From Entrophospora sp. SA101 (lineage: Eukaryota > Glomeromycota > Glomeromycetes > Entrophosporales > Entrophosporaceae), in assembly GCA_958430865.1 (NCBI GenBank), contig CAUDNR010003746.1, positions 1 to 32,763 on the forward strand: DNA of 32,763 bases, read 5' to 3'. Both the position numbers and the translations under genes were made by a program. Within the stretch, counting starts at the first letter, position 1, and each line of letters begins with the position of its first letter. The notes below the pieces were generated by a model that did not search any database, was not told where the DNA came from, and was given only the letters and a program-made list of their open reading frames with translations. Below are positions 1-11,154 of the stretch, one piece after another.

Positions 1-64
1 GTTACCACCATCATCATTTTGTGTGAAATTAAAGCATTATAAAATAATAATAAGAATAAAACTA

Positions 65-716
65 CTAATGAAGCCTTCTCTTTAAAATAAAAAACAAAGC
101 TAAACAAAATAGACCAAATCCAACTGTTCCACCTAAAATATATTTTAGTTGAGAAAATTTTTGTTCTTCATTTTGAATTGTAGTGTTAAAAGAGCAAAAT
201 TCATTTTGAGTTGTATTGTTAAAAGAGTCAAATGATAGAAAAACATATTCTTTTTTGAAATCCATGGTTAATTTTGCAACAAAGGTTTTTAGAAATATTG
301 TTCCAAGAAGGTTTACATCCATGAAGCGCAAGTTGATAGGTGGTAATTGTGCTACGATAGGAATGTTGTTTATATACACTCTATGAGCGGATGGATTGAG
401 CATGGTTACTTTGAACGATTCATATACCTCCTTGCAAATGTAAGTCATTGGTGATCCCGTGTCAATAAAGAAGTGTACATTCTTAATATCTTGGTTGATT
501 TGAACCGGCAAAGAGACGAAAATTCTGTAAAAAGGACCAAACATGATCTCATTTACATATTTCACCTCTGTATGAAGAGAATCTGATAGGTATTTGATAT
601 TTAGTCTTTCAGAAATTTCTTCATGGATTTCTTTAGAATGAACACCTGTTGATAGGAAGTCAAAGTTATCTATTGGATACAAAATAATATCGATTACATC
701 ATCATTTTTTTGACAT
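65..716 (-). CDS. Retropepsin-like aspartic protease with C-terminal membrane anchor; start probably frameshifted
   Basis: An open frame of about 205 codons runs from 682 (a TTG) to the stop at 65. It holds the aspartic-protease active-site motif in the context FFIDTGSPMTYIC (Asp at about residue 74) and, about 50 residues later, a hydrophobic-hydrophobic-Gly motif (LLGTIFL), the usual pair in single-domain retropepsin-like enzymes. The last 25 or so residues form one transmembrane segment ending in a basic KRRLH tail, so the protease domain would face away from the cytosol as a tail- or type-I-anchored protein. Only one DTG is present, so activity would need a dimer. There is no in-frame ATG: the frame stays open upstream, and an ATG at 716-714 lies one base out of frame across a run of seven A (705-711 on the plus strand). 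One base fewer would connect it. The gene is therefore either recently broken or carries a homopolymer sequencing error. The family is clear from motifs; the substrate is unknown. Confidence 0.6.
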
Positions 717-1041
717 GCTTTTATTCGAAAAAGTTTAAAGAAAGTTTATTTTATTAAATTGATTTCAAATCAAACGGCATGTGACCGAAGGCCACAAAAA
801 ATTTCGATTTGCTGGTATCACGTGCAGAAAGTTCTTCAGAATAAAAAATCCGAAGGCTAATAAAAGTAAGATAAATTTCTAGGAAGCATCCTATAAATAT
901 GTATAATTAATTTAGATGTACAAGAGCGAAAAATATATTACACTTGAATGTTCTTGTTCGATGTTACGATCTTCAATCTGCCGAAGTCCCAGTATGATTC
1001 TCATAAAAAGATTGTCATATATGTCATATAATAATTACTAA
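717..1041. other. Intergenic, no gene seen
   Basis: This is AT-rich sequence between the protease gene and the pseudogene. No coding frame, RNA gene or clear repeat was recognised. Confidence 0.5.
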
Positions 1042-2498
1042 CTTATCTTTGCTATATCATGCCCTCAACATAAGATTGCTAAACTGGAGCATAATGATAA
1101 AAATATTGCTACCGAAAATGATGAACTTAAATCTAGAGTTGCGAAATTAGAACAGCAACAATTACAAAACAATTCTTCTGATAATATCGATACTCCTGAA
1201 CAGATAAACTTACAAAGTGATGAGTCAAAGACTCGTGGCTATGCCACTTATACTCCTGTGTCTGATGTATCTGATATTAGTTCAAATTCCGTTGATCTTA
1301 ATGATACTCCAAATTCTGATGTATCTTTTGAAGATAAAAAATCAAATTTCTAGAACGAGTACATAAAGAACAAATTAGAAGTGATATTAAAGAAAGAGAA
1401 CGGGAAAAAACTCTATTACGAAATAATGAAGCATCTACTTCTCAAGATCAATAACCGATACAAAAGAATTTTATACCAAAAATCAATCAGTGTTTCTTCC
1501 GAAAAATTCCATATAATCAGAAAGTAGAACAAGGTTTAATACGTGAGCTATTTGAACTTATTAGAAGCATTGATATCAAGACCTTACAAAATCCAAAGAA
1601 GATTCCATTAAATTCTATCTTCATTGAACAAATTTCGAATATTCCTGTTGATGTAGATCTTACTCCTGGCTCCGTAGCTCACCTAGCTTCTTTATTTGGT
1701 AAAGCTGAAAAACTGGACGAAAAGAAAATTTGTGATGGTATCATTATAGTGAAAAAAAAGTTTCAAATCTAAGTTCAGAAAATAATATTAGTGATCAAAT
1801 GGCAAAAACACAAATCTATGATGAAATGATGAAATGATACCTGGAATCAAAAGAGAGTATTTGCGTGAGATGACACAAAAGGCTAAAATTATCAATACAT
1901 TCTTCAAAGGTGTAGGAATAGATAAAGTTGAGTATGCCACATATAGTGTTGATGCTATTTCTAGTTTAACTAGTACACAAGTTCAAAATATAATAAAAGT
2001 TTATACTAATGAACTTGTCAAATCTCAAATTGATTATACTGATTTAGGAAAATTACCAGAAACTGAGATAGATGCATCGTCTTCAGATATAAAAGAAAGT
2101 TTACCGGAAACAGAAGTAAGTGGATTATCTGAAAAGGTTTCTGATGAAACAAATATAAACATACCACCTATAAACAAAGATACATCCAACGAATCCCGAC
2201 TTCCGATTTCAATTTTACCAGATGATCCAGAAAAAAATGGAATCATGTTATTAAAATGGTATTGGACCGATTTCCTTGTCTATCATTAAAATATAATAAT
2301 AAGTATGGTGATTATTTCGATTATTCAAAAACATGTCCAACATGTAATGAAAAGCATAAAGGAGATAATGTAGAAGATCAATGGATGATGATGATTATTG
2401 TGGCGAAAAAACTTATCGTCTCTATTGTTGTAAGAGAACTTTTAGTGGAATCCCACACTAAATATAAAAGCGTAAGAATAAAACATATTAATATGTAA
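1042..2498 (+). pseudogene. Broken copy of an uncharacterised multi-copy Glomeromycotina family (coiled coil plus CxxC zinc-ribbon-like C-terminus)
   Basis: Several plus-strand fragments lie in order but in different frames. The first, 1042-1353, is a charged heptad-like segment followed by a Ser/Thr/Asp-rich linker. The second follows immediately in another frame (rich in Glu, Arg, Lys; stop near 1453). The third lies at about 1520-1770 (conserved-looking helix-rich block). The fourth, 1834-2289, begins IPGIKREYLREMTQKAK and continues into an acidic, Ser/Thr-rich linker. The last, 2256-2400, contains KTCPTCNEKHKG, a CxxC knuckle. The order coiled coil, helical block, linker, Cys cluster matches a large hypothetical family I recall from Rhizophagus genomes, whose function is not known to me. 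At least three frame changes and internal stops show it is dead. No ATG opens the first block. The recollection of the family was not checked by a search. Confidence 0.55.
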
Positions 2499-2539
2499 AT
2501 TGAGATCATTTAATCACTGCATATTAACTGGGGTACGGG

Positions 2540-2815
2540 GGACAACTCGACATTACACATATAGATTTGTCAATTTCAAAACTGTCACCCTATATGAAAT
2601 TCATTTCTTTGTTAATGCAAATGTTCACTTTGATTTTGTTGCAGCATGCCCCAAATTAAAATTTCAGGCATGATTTTTATTTTTTTTTAGCCATTATTAT
2701 AATAAAAATGTTAAGAGATATGAAACCTTGCACATATAATTTGGTGAACCTAAGCTACAAAATAGCAGTTTTTATTCAATTATTATTAAGTATGTTTTTG
2801 TGCAGTTACTTATAC
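2540..2815 (-). repeat. Dispersed transposon-end repeat, copy 1 (minus)
   Basis: Reverse-complemented, this stretch aligns by eye with two other places in the window. Its part at about 2595-2660 matches 14716-14776 (shared GGGGCATNCTGCAACAAAA and AGTGAACATTTG). Its part at about 2680-2815 matches 26600-26740 (shared TTTGGTGAACCTAAGC and AGAGATATG). The 26.6-kb copy forms the 3' end of a decayed MULE transposon, so this is probably a solo terminal fragment of the same or a related element. Confidence 0.5.
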
Positions 2816-3064
2816 TGGTCATGATCATAAGCATTCCAAATTTTTTAAAATGTTCAAAGGTTTGTATTTATAATTATAATAAAGAAATGCATTCCACCAC
2901 TAAACAATTTACTTTTAAATATGTGCTAGCTTTTTGCCCATATAGTGTATGTTGAGATATGCAATTTCTTGTGAATCCCTTTTTTTGAAACACTATTTTT
3001 ATTTACATTGAAATTTTGCAAAGGTACAGTAGTATTAGTAAAATAATTATTTGTAAATTTTTGA

Positions 3065-4539
3065 TTATTTATTTTTATCAATTACTTGGAAAACTTCTAA
3101 TCCACCAAATCTACTACCATGTGTTATATTGATGTTATTATAAGTGTATGAATCACTATAAATACAATCAACATTAAATTGAATATCATGACCATCACCA
3201 AAAATAGGCAAACAAGAAAAATGACAATAAATTGCTTGTTGATGATAATCATGATAATAATCATTACTTCTAGTATAGCCAAGTTGTGCAGTATTAATAT
3301 CATTTCTATCATTTATATTAAATATAAAACTTTCATTTGTTTTTTTATAACCATTTCCATTCCAATTGAGTGGATTATAACCACCAATTATTTGATCTGA
3401 ATTTTGAATTTTACCAATTACAAGAGTTTTGTTGATATTATCACATTTTTGATGAAATACTGTATTATTTAAACCATCTCTACCACTGTGATATAAAAGT
3501 TTAAATTCATATTTAACTTCTTTGTATGAATTATATGGTGAACGTTTTCTATCTATCCAACTTGCAAAAAGCAAAATAAGCTTTTCATCAATTATTGTTG
3601 ATTTTCTTGATGGTAATACGTTTAATGCTTGTTGTCTATCAGGAACTAAATAATATTGTAATATGTCCTTCCAGAAAAACTTAGTAAAAAGTTTCTGATA
3701 GGGCACAATTTTATTAAAAAATTTCTCATTAGAAATATCCTGAAATCTTATTAGAGAAATAAGATCCTTTGTTGTGTTGCCCATATCAACAAAGTTTTGT
3801 GGTGACCAACTTTTAGGATCATTATTATTGATTTCTGGATGTCTTGATAATCCCCATTTAAGAACATTTTCCCAAATAATTATCTCATCAACAGAAAAAT
3901 CATCCCTTTTAAGAATTTCCAATAGAATTGATTTTTCCAATGACTCAAATTCACTTGACTGAAATAATTTTTCACTGTAATCACAAAATTTTTTTAAGTA
4001 AATCTTTTTCAATTCCTTAAATTTTTTGTTAGAATAAATCAATTGCAGAATTCCAACTGGATTTTCTTTTATAAAATCTTCATGGTTTTTAACAAAATAA
4101 TTCATTATGTATTCATAAAGTGATTCAAGACCAAGTTCATCAGCTGCAATTAATATTTCAAGTACATCAACTCCAGTAAAATTGTCTAACTCAATCTTAC
4201 ATGTATACAAAAATCTTTTAAAAATAAATAACTGTTAATAAACAATATAAAAAATAATAAATAATACAATAATAGTTTAGTTTAAACTTACTTGAGAATA
4301 TGTTTGAAAAGTTGTTCATTAATATTTGCTTTTTTAACAATATAATAACCATTTTCTTTTGTTGCATTACTTAGTGCAGTACTAAAAAATGGACAATGAG
4401 CACATATGATGGAGGCATGTGCATGAAATTCTTCTATATTTGGTTCTACACCTACACATATTTTTACATCATAAAAATCCTCTGTATTTAATAATCTTTC
4501 ATTTTCATTAAAATATTTTTCTAAAGTTGTAGAGTCCAT
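3065..4539 (-). CDS. BTB-BACK-TLDc domain protein, copy A
   Basis: There are two exons: 4539-4292 and 4214-3065, with a 77-nt intron (donor GTAAGT, acceptor AAAAG). The joined frame gives 465 residues. The intron interrupts the BTB domain, and splicing restores the typical join HILKFLYTCKIELDNFTGVD. Residues about 19-125 are BTB (DFYDVKICVG, then FHAHASIICAHCPFFSTAL), about 130-245 are BACK (a helical stretch with VLKWGLSRHP), and about 297-465 are TLDc (KLLYHSGRDG, then IIGGYNPLNWNG, and C-terminal EVFQVIDK). BTB-BACK proteins are usually Cullin-3 adaptors. TLDc domains are known for V-ATPase binding and oxidative-stress roles in animals. In arbuscular mycorrhizal fungi this architecture is a very large family of unknown role. 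The start ATG at 4539 is the first in frame and matches copy B. The gene looks intact. Confidence 0.88.
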
Positions 4540-4611
4540 TTTTTGGAAATGATTGAAAATGTTAACACAGTCAAAAATATTATTATATGAAATGGGATAT
4601 TAATATGCGGC

Positions 4612-4882
4612 GGATTGGTCACCTAATTCGGACATTTTCCGAAAGGCAAATCCTTTATCCATGGAATAACAATGAATAAAAGCTTCCGCTTTTCGGGTGT
4701 ATGGCATGGATATCTCTGATGTTGATCTCTGGGATTTTGTCCTGATAACTCACTCTATGATCGATAAACTCATGGGTAGGATAATTATAATATATCCTCT
4801 ACAGGCAAAACCTTTGTCCACGATGACAAACGGATAAAGATTTTGCCTGTCTGTCGGAAAATGTCCGATTACCTGAGATTGG
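4612..4882. mobile_element. MITE-like palindromic element
   Basis: The two ends are near-perfect inverted repeats of about 40 bp. The left (about 4626-4660) reads TTCGGACATTTTCCGA, then GGCAAATCCTTTATCC. The right (about 4832-4872) is its complement with a 4-base insertion. A third copy of the inner motif (GGCAAAACCTTTGTCC at 4804-4819) makes a second small hairpin with the right arm. There is no coding capacity. It sits in the spacer between the two BTB-TLDc start codons. Target-site duplications could not be fixed with certainty. Confidence 0.6.
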
Positions 4883-6544
4883 TTTAGAAAAAAATCAAGG
4901 TTATGGGATAGTTTTTATTTATTTAATGAAGCAAATGATGATAAGTAGTAAAGCTCTAAATAAGCCGACTTGAAATAAATTTTTTTATTTCATTTTTTTT
5001 TTTAACATATCAGATATTGTATAATTTATTTTTTTTTACAAAATAACAAAGTAGATATACTAATGTAATTTAATTTTTTATCTTGTGGCATAGATCCGTC
5101 AGAAGCAACACCTTTGCCGTGAAATAAACTACATAATATAATAATAAAATGATATTATTATGAGAAATTTTTTTTTATTTTAGATTTCGTGACCACAATA
5201 TTTACCTTTTGTTAATTGTAATTAAATTCATTACTTTAATAAAATAAACCAGCTAAATTAATTAAATGATAAAAAAATTAACATTCATCTTTACGTCTGG
5301 AATTTTAGTGCAGAATTCAGTGGCATGCACTTAGTTGAGATGCATTACTTAGAATGACATACATTTTCTCAAAACAAAAAACAAAAAATACAATGCTTGT
5401 AGCAGGATAAAAGAAAGAAGGCGATAGTATGAGTAGTAATAATACAGTATCACTTGAGAAGTTTTTTCATCAACTGGGATTTATTTACATAGAAAAAGAA
5501 ATGGACTTAGTAAAAATAATAAAAGCAACCGATTTTTAGTGAATTTATAAAAGTTATGTTATTTGTCTAGTAGCCGGCCAAGGTTTTTCTACCGGCCGAT
5601 ATCACTATAAAATTTGTTAAGGCGCAATTAGTAATGAATTTTAGATCCACTCTGTTGAAATAATTAAAGCTCCGAAAGAGCCGTGTGTACCAAATGTACA
5701 ATTTTTTATTTTTTACTATAATCAACAATAATAAAAAATTGTTACTTATCAAATTCAAGTCATCGAGCTTGAAAGCTCAAAGCTAGCTAGGCTCATTTGG
5801 AACTTTAGTTGAGTTAGAAGGTACCGATAATCAAATATTGGTAAATGTAATTGTCAAAGAACCTGTTTCATCCAAAAAATTATCATTTGATATTTATGTA
5901 AGATAAAATTGTTTTATTTCAATAGGTGATTTGGACACCTATTTGTAACTACTTTTTGTTCCATCATCATTACAATATATACAGGTGGAATCAGGATATC
6001 TTTATTCAAATGTGCCTAAACAATGTCGGGAGGTCTTTCAGCACTGTTAGAATTTGACAAATAAAGACTTCGATAATCAAAATTGCTTGGCATAATTTAA
6101 AATTTAAAAGCAATATATTTTCTTTTAATTTTCGAATTCAATTTCGATTTTCGATTGAAGCTTATGTATGACAAACATCCAATTACCTTTTAAAAGGCTC
6201 TTTCTTTACCCATAAAAAAAAACATGTAAACTTCATATATATTTGTATTAGTATTAGTAATAAGCAGGATTTCTAGAGAATTTACTTGAAAAGAAAAATA
6301 TCACAACTTTCCTAACCCTCATTTTAAAATTTTTTGCTTTACCCATGACATAAAAATTGTTTTGCCTGGTTTTGGATATATGACTTAAAAAACTTCTTGC
6401 TATACCCAAATAGTCATTAAAATTTTTTTTCATATAACCTCAGCAAAAATCCCGGCTGGATCCCCCTTTTTTTTTTAATGACTAAATCAGAAAATTTGAT
6501 TATTATTATGATGATCATTGTTTTTTTTTTTTAAAAAAAAAAAA
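4883..6544. other. Intergenic spacer between BTB-TLDc copies
   Basis: AT-rich, with long T and A runs. A 36-codon ORF opens with ATG at 5429 and stops at 5539 but resembles nothing I know. The stretch at 5768-5815 (CGAGCTTGAAAGCTC, then GGCTCATTTGGAACTTTA) resembles 22402-22450, a short dispersed repeat. No gene is supported. Confidence 0.4.
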
Positions 6545-8058
6545 ATGGATTTGACAATATTTGGAAAATATTTTAATGAAAATGAAAGATTATTAAATAC
6601 AGAGGATTTTTATGATGTAAAAATATATGTAGGTGTAGAACCAAACATCAAAGAATTCCATGGACATTCATCCATCATATGTGCTCATTGTCCATTTTTT
6701 AACACTGCATTAAGTAATATAAAAAAGAAAAAAGGTTATTATATTGTTAAAAAAGCAAATATTAATGAGAAATTTTTCAAACATATTCTCAAGTAGGTTT
6801 TAAACTAAACTATTATTGTATTATTTATTTCTTTTTATTGTTGAATAACATTGTTTATTAACAATTATTTATTTTAAAAAGATTTTTGTATACATGTAAA
6901 ATTGAATTAGACAATTTTACTGGAGTTGATATATTAGAAATATTGGCTGCGGTTGATGAACTTGGACTTGAATCACTTTATGAATATACAATGAATTATT
7001 TTATTAAGAAACATGAAGATTATATAAAAGAAAATCCAGTTAAAATTCTACAATTGATTTATTCTAATGAAAAATTTAAGGAATTGAAAAAGAATTATTT
7101 AAAAAAAATTTGCGATTATAGTGAAAAATTATTTCAGTCAAATGAATTTGAATTATTGGAAAAACCAATTTTATTGGAAATTCTCAAAAGAGATGATTTT
7201 TCTGTTAACGAGATAGTTATTTGGGAAAATGTTCTTAAATGGGGATTATCAAGACACCCAGAAATCAATAACAATGATCTTAAAAATTGGTCACCACAAA
7301 ATTTTGTTGATTTAGGCAACACAATAAAAGAATTTATTCCTCTAATAAGATTTCAGGATATTTCTAAAGATGATTTTTTTAATAAAATTGTACCCTATTG
7401 GAAACTTCTTACAGAGTTTTTCTGGGATGACCTATTACAATATTATTTAGTTCCTGATAGACAACATTCATTAAACTTATTGCCATCAAGAAATATAAAA
7501 CTTCCTCCAAATCTTGAATCAATGACAATTAATAGAAAGCTTACATTGCTTTTTGCAAGTTGGATAGATGGAAAAAGTCCACCATATAATTCACACAGAG
7601 AAGTTAAATATGAATTTAAACTTTTATATTGCAGTAATAGAGATGGTTTAGATTCTACAGTATTTCATCAAAAATGTGACAATATCAACAAAACCCTTGT
7701 AATTGGTAAAATTCAAAACTCTGATCAAATAATTGGTGGTTATAATCCACTTAATTGGGGTGGAAGTGGTTATAAAGCAACAACTGAAAGTTTTATATTT
7801 AATATAAGTGATAGAAATAATATTGATACTGCACAATTTAGCTATGTTAAGAACGTTAAGATTAATAATAATGTATATGCAATTTATTGTGATCCTACTC
7901 ATTTCCCTATTTTTGGTTATGGTTGGGATATTTATTTTTATATAGATGGTAATTTTTGTCATATTTCTAGTTATCCATATAGTTATAACAACATCTCGAT
8001 AGCAAATAATAGTAAATTTGATGAATTAAAAGTTTTTCAAGTAATTGATAAAAAATAA
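6545..8058 (+). CDS. BTB-BACK-TLDc domain protein, copy B
   Basis: There are two exons: 6545-6792 and 6882-8058, with an 89-nt intron (donor GTAGGT, acceptor AAAAAG). The joined product is 474 residues, nine longer than copy A because of a short insertion before the TLDc domain (RNIKLPPNLESMTIN, around residue 290) and other small changes. The domain order and intron position are those of copy A: BTB about 19-125, BACK about 130-245, TLDc about 305-474 (KLLYCSNRDG, IIGGYNPLNWGG, KVFQVIDKK). The start is set at 6545 by alignment with copy A. The open frame extends a few codons upstream only through a T/A homopolymer, which I reject as coding. Note the weaker GTAGGT donor. The gene appears intact; as for copy A, its biological role is not known. 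Confidence 0.88.
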
Positions 8059-8165
8059 ATAGTTTACAAAACAATTATTTTACTAACATATGTATTATTG
8101 ACAAAATTTCAATTTAAATAAAAATATACAGTGTGTCCCAAGAAAAAAAAATTGCATATCTCAAT

Positions 8166-10339
8166 AATTTATCATTTACTTTATTAAATTAATAAGAAAT
8201 TCTATCCCTCTTTTTTCCTAAAATCAATTCACCCCCATTTCTCTCATTCTTTAGCCATAATCTTTTCAATTTGTCAACATTTTTGGCTTCGTTTTTTCAA
8301 CATCATTTTCATGATGTCCAGAAATGTAAAATAATTTCGCATCAATGGCCCCTTTTTGATCATAAAAAAATTACTGTATTTTCAATAATTAAAAGCTCGA
8401 CTTATCAATAATTTATTTACAACATAAATAATCATTCTTACCTACTATTAATATTATCAATATCACATTTTGTCAACTATATTTTAATTAATATTCACAA
8501 TCACAACAATACAATCAATTATTTTATTGACTAAAATAATGTCCTGTCACTTGGAATAGTTTAGGACCTTTATTGAGGTCCCAGAGGTTTTTATGATAAA
8601 TTTACCCAAGGGCTTTTATATTATTATAAACTTTATAATATTAAATATTCTCTTTTTAACAATACAACCTAATTGTTATCATTATTAATATTAAAAAAAG
8701 AAATCACTTCTTCGTTTGTCACCAACCGCACAATTATTATTAAATAAGTTACTCTAGAAAAATAAAGAGACTGAAATGTAAGATTATTTAATGCTTTTGA
8801 TACAAAACATGTTTTCCACCCGCAAGTTCATAAATTGCAATTATTTTAACCATGCAAAGTTTCTTGTCTCTAATATCCACCTTTTTTCCAGTTGATTGTT
8901 TTGTGAGTTGTGTGATTTGACGGTTGCAAGAGTCTTACTAACTTTAAAAAAATTCGTCTGAAGATGATTTAGATTTAAAAATATTTAGGCATAACTTATT
9001 ATATACCAACAGTTATATTGTTGTTTTACAGTATCTATAAAAAATTTACTCTTAAAAGTCTGGAGTCTAGAATAGGTTTACCTTGCTTCCGGTTCATTGA
9101 AAAATTGTTTGAAAAAAAAAAATATAAAATTGAATTAGCTAGAGATTTTAAATTATAACTATAATATTTTTTTATTTATAAAAAAAAAAAGTTCACGAAA
9201 CATATATTTCACTATGGAAATTGTAGTCTATATCAATAAGTTACAAGGTCGTTCCTTCGCTAGCTCACTTTGCATAAACTTGTAATTTACTAATCAAAGT
9301 AATTAAATTCGTAAAGAATGACAGTCCTATTTGCTGAATCACTGCGTAATTACAGATTGTCCAAAACGTGGGCATAGTTTTTATAAAGTAATATTGTATT
9401 ACAAAGTGTTGCTTATATTTACAGATCATTTATGATGTTTTTTTTCAACTTTATGACATTTTCAAAATAGAAGTTGAAGACGCGAATGGAAGCAAATGAA
9501 AAAGATGGTGCAGACATTGGAGTTATAAAAGAAAGAGAGAATTTTCTTTGTAACACATGTATAAGTAAGTTCCTTTAGAAATTAGCTTAAACCGACTTTT
9601 AAAGCGATTTCAAAGACCGATTTAAAACCAATTTAACTGTAGATGAAGTTATCACAGGTATCACATGTGATTAATTATATCGCATTCGCCGGTCGATTTT
9701 CTCAGGTGTCATTTAATATCAACCCATATGTTGTGTTTGGATACAAAATTCTTATTTGTTAATTAGAATTTCACGCGCGTGAACTTAAAATTCAAATTCA
9801 CGCATAACATTTACATGGAATTTGTATTGATGGTCAAGTTCAGCAACAAATTCAACAAAAATTCTTCTTTAACAGATATAAATGCTTAATGGATCATCTT
9901 TTTTATACGGATTATCGATTTCAAATTAATGTTGTTTGGTAAAGTTGTTGTTGATAAGCATTTCTATGTTTGTTCTCAAAGTGATGTTTTATTGCTGATT
10001 TCAGTGTTTTTACCAACCTAACTTTAGAAAGTTCACATTGTGTGAAGAACATTGTCAAAACTATTCAAATATTTATAAATGCTATATTTTGTGGCCTTGA
10101 TTTTTTAAATAACGTTGTTGAACTTATTTCTGAAGATGGCGTTGGTTATAGGTTTGCCATTTTTAGAATAAATTCATTGCACGCGGATCTTTTGGGAGTA
10201 CTTCTACTTGCTTAAGAAATAAATAAATAAGTTCGTTTGATTTTTTAATTAAAAAGCGCTATTCTCATCATATTGATCATTTTTGCTTTGCATTTACAAA
10301 AATGGTAAATAATGATTTTTTTTTTATCCAAAAAAAGAA

Positions 10340-10374
<35 letters not shown>

Positions 10375-10450
10375 GCTCAGGATCTCTATTCAACCAAAGC
10401 AAGAAAGTGAAATCAAGTTTCTTGAAGTTTATCTTGTGGAAAGTTTTTTT
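8166..10450. other. Long intergenic stretch, no supported gene
   Basis: Mostly AT-rich and without long frames. Small features seen: a hairpin with GGACCT/AGGTCC arms at about 8560-8583; a 14-bp perfect palindrome TTCACGCGCGTGAA at 9770-9783, striking for its CpGs; a short ATG frame at 9486 ending in a plausible donor (ATAAGTAAGT) near 9563; and an ATG-less open frame of about 70 codons at roughly 10000-10215. The last two could be exons of the gene that follows, but I cannot join them. Confidence 0.35.
10340..10374. repeat. (ATA)n microsatellite
   Basis: About eleven uninterrupted AAT/ATA triplets follow an A-rich tract. The short ORFs on both strands here are products of the low-complexity sequence. 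Confidence 0.9.
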
Positions 10451-11154
10451 TTTCGCACCTTCCACTTGTGCCTGCATCCATTGTCGACGAAGAGTATAGA
10501 TCTGAAAAAGATACGTTTGATGCAATGCTTAATACATTTTTTCCAGTCTTTTTTGTCATTCTGTTCAATGTTTCAGGGAAAACTGGGCCCATCAAAAATG
10601 TACTGTTGCCATTACTGGATGACATATTATACAACACAGTCAGTCACTTGAGTGATTCCGCTGATAATTTCTTTTGCCTATGATGATTTATTGAGTATAA
10701 AGATATTTTCAATTGTGAACATGGGTTTGCATGTAATTTGCGCAGTAACCGCGATAAAAAAGCTTAGGACTATTATTATTACAATTAGACAAATCTTCGA
10801 TCCAATTAGTATAGTACTCCTTACATTATTTGGGATATTGTTAGTTACAGCATTCATTTATTTGTCTTGCTATGTGTGGCTCGGAGAGATCAAAACAAGC
10901 ATATGATTTTATCTTATATGGTTTTATCGTATATTCTGCAGACACTATTACTATTGTTTGTGTTAAAATGGCCAATCGGTTTTTACTTTGTCAAAGCATA
11001 TGTGTTTATACTGGTTCTCTTTCTAACAAGAAATGTGTCCTTCTTTACAGGGAAAGAACCAGCACCTGGTGACTTTCCAACCATTTCAACGACATTAAAT
11101 CAATGTATACTGCGCTACATAATAGATAAAAGGCTAAAGTGTGATGACAATTAA
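10450..11154 (+). pseudogene. Putative multi-pass membrane protein, frame broken or with unresolved introns
   Basis: Three overlapping plus-strand frames each look coding. 10450-10683 includes PASIVDEEYRSEKDTF, a hydrophobic FFPVFFVILFNV segment and KNVLLPLLDDILYN. 10652-10906 is another frame with two hydrophobic stretches (IFSIVNMGLHVICAVTA; ISIVLLTLFGILLVTAFIYL). 10867-11154 returns to the first frame with two more hydrophobic segments and a soluble tail (FTGKEPAPGDFP, ending RLKCDDN). Together they would give about four or five membrane spans. The frames overlap by about 30-40 bases, so either two indels or two short introns separate them. A possible acceptor is TTCTTTACAG at 11041-11050. 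I do not recognise the family. It could equally be a decayed gene. Confidence 0.35.

Larger units (their letters stand above)
2946..8165. repeat. Large imperfect inverted repeat: two BTB-TLDc gene copies as arms
   Basis: The left arm (about 2946-4539, minus) and right arm (6545-about 8165, plus) carry paralogous genes with the same single-intron structure. The homology continues past the stop codons for about 110 bp, to a shared AAATTGCATATCTCAA (2951-2966 as reverse complement; 8151-8166 direct). The spacer between the two start codons (4540-6544) is not obviously homologous on the two sides. Confidence 0.75.

Noticed and set aside
5429..5539. 36-codon ORF starting MSSNNTVSLEKFF
   Set aside because: Too short, with no family resemblance and no clear donor to a further exon; noted only in the spacer entry.
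10277..10637. Short ORFs on both strands over the (ATA)n tract
   Set aside because: They translate simple sequence (runs of Ile or Phe) and lie opposite the better-supported plus-strand hydrophobic frame.
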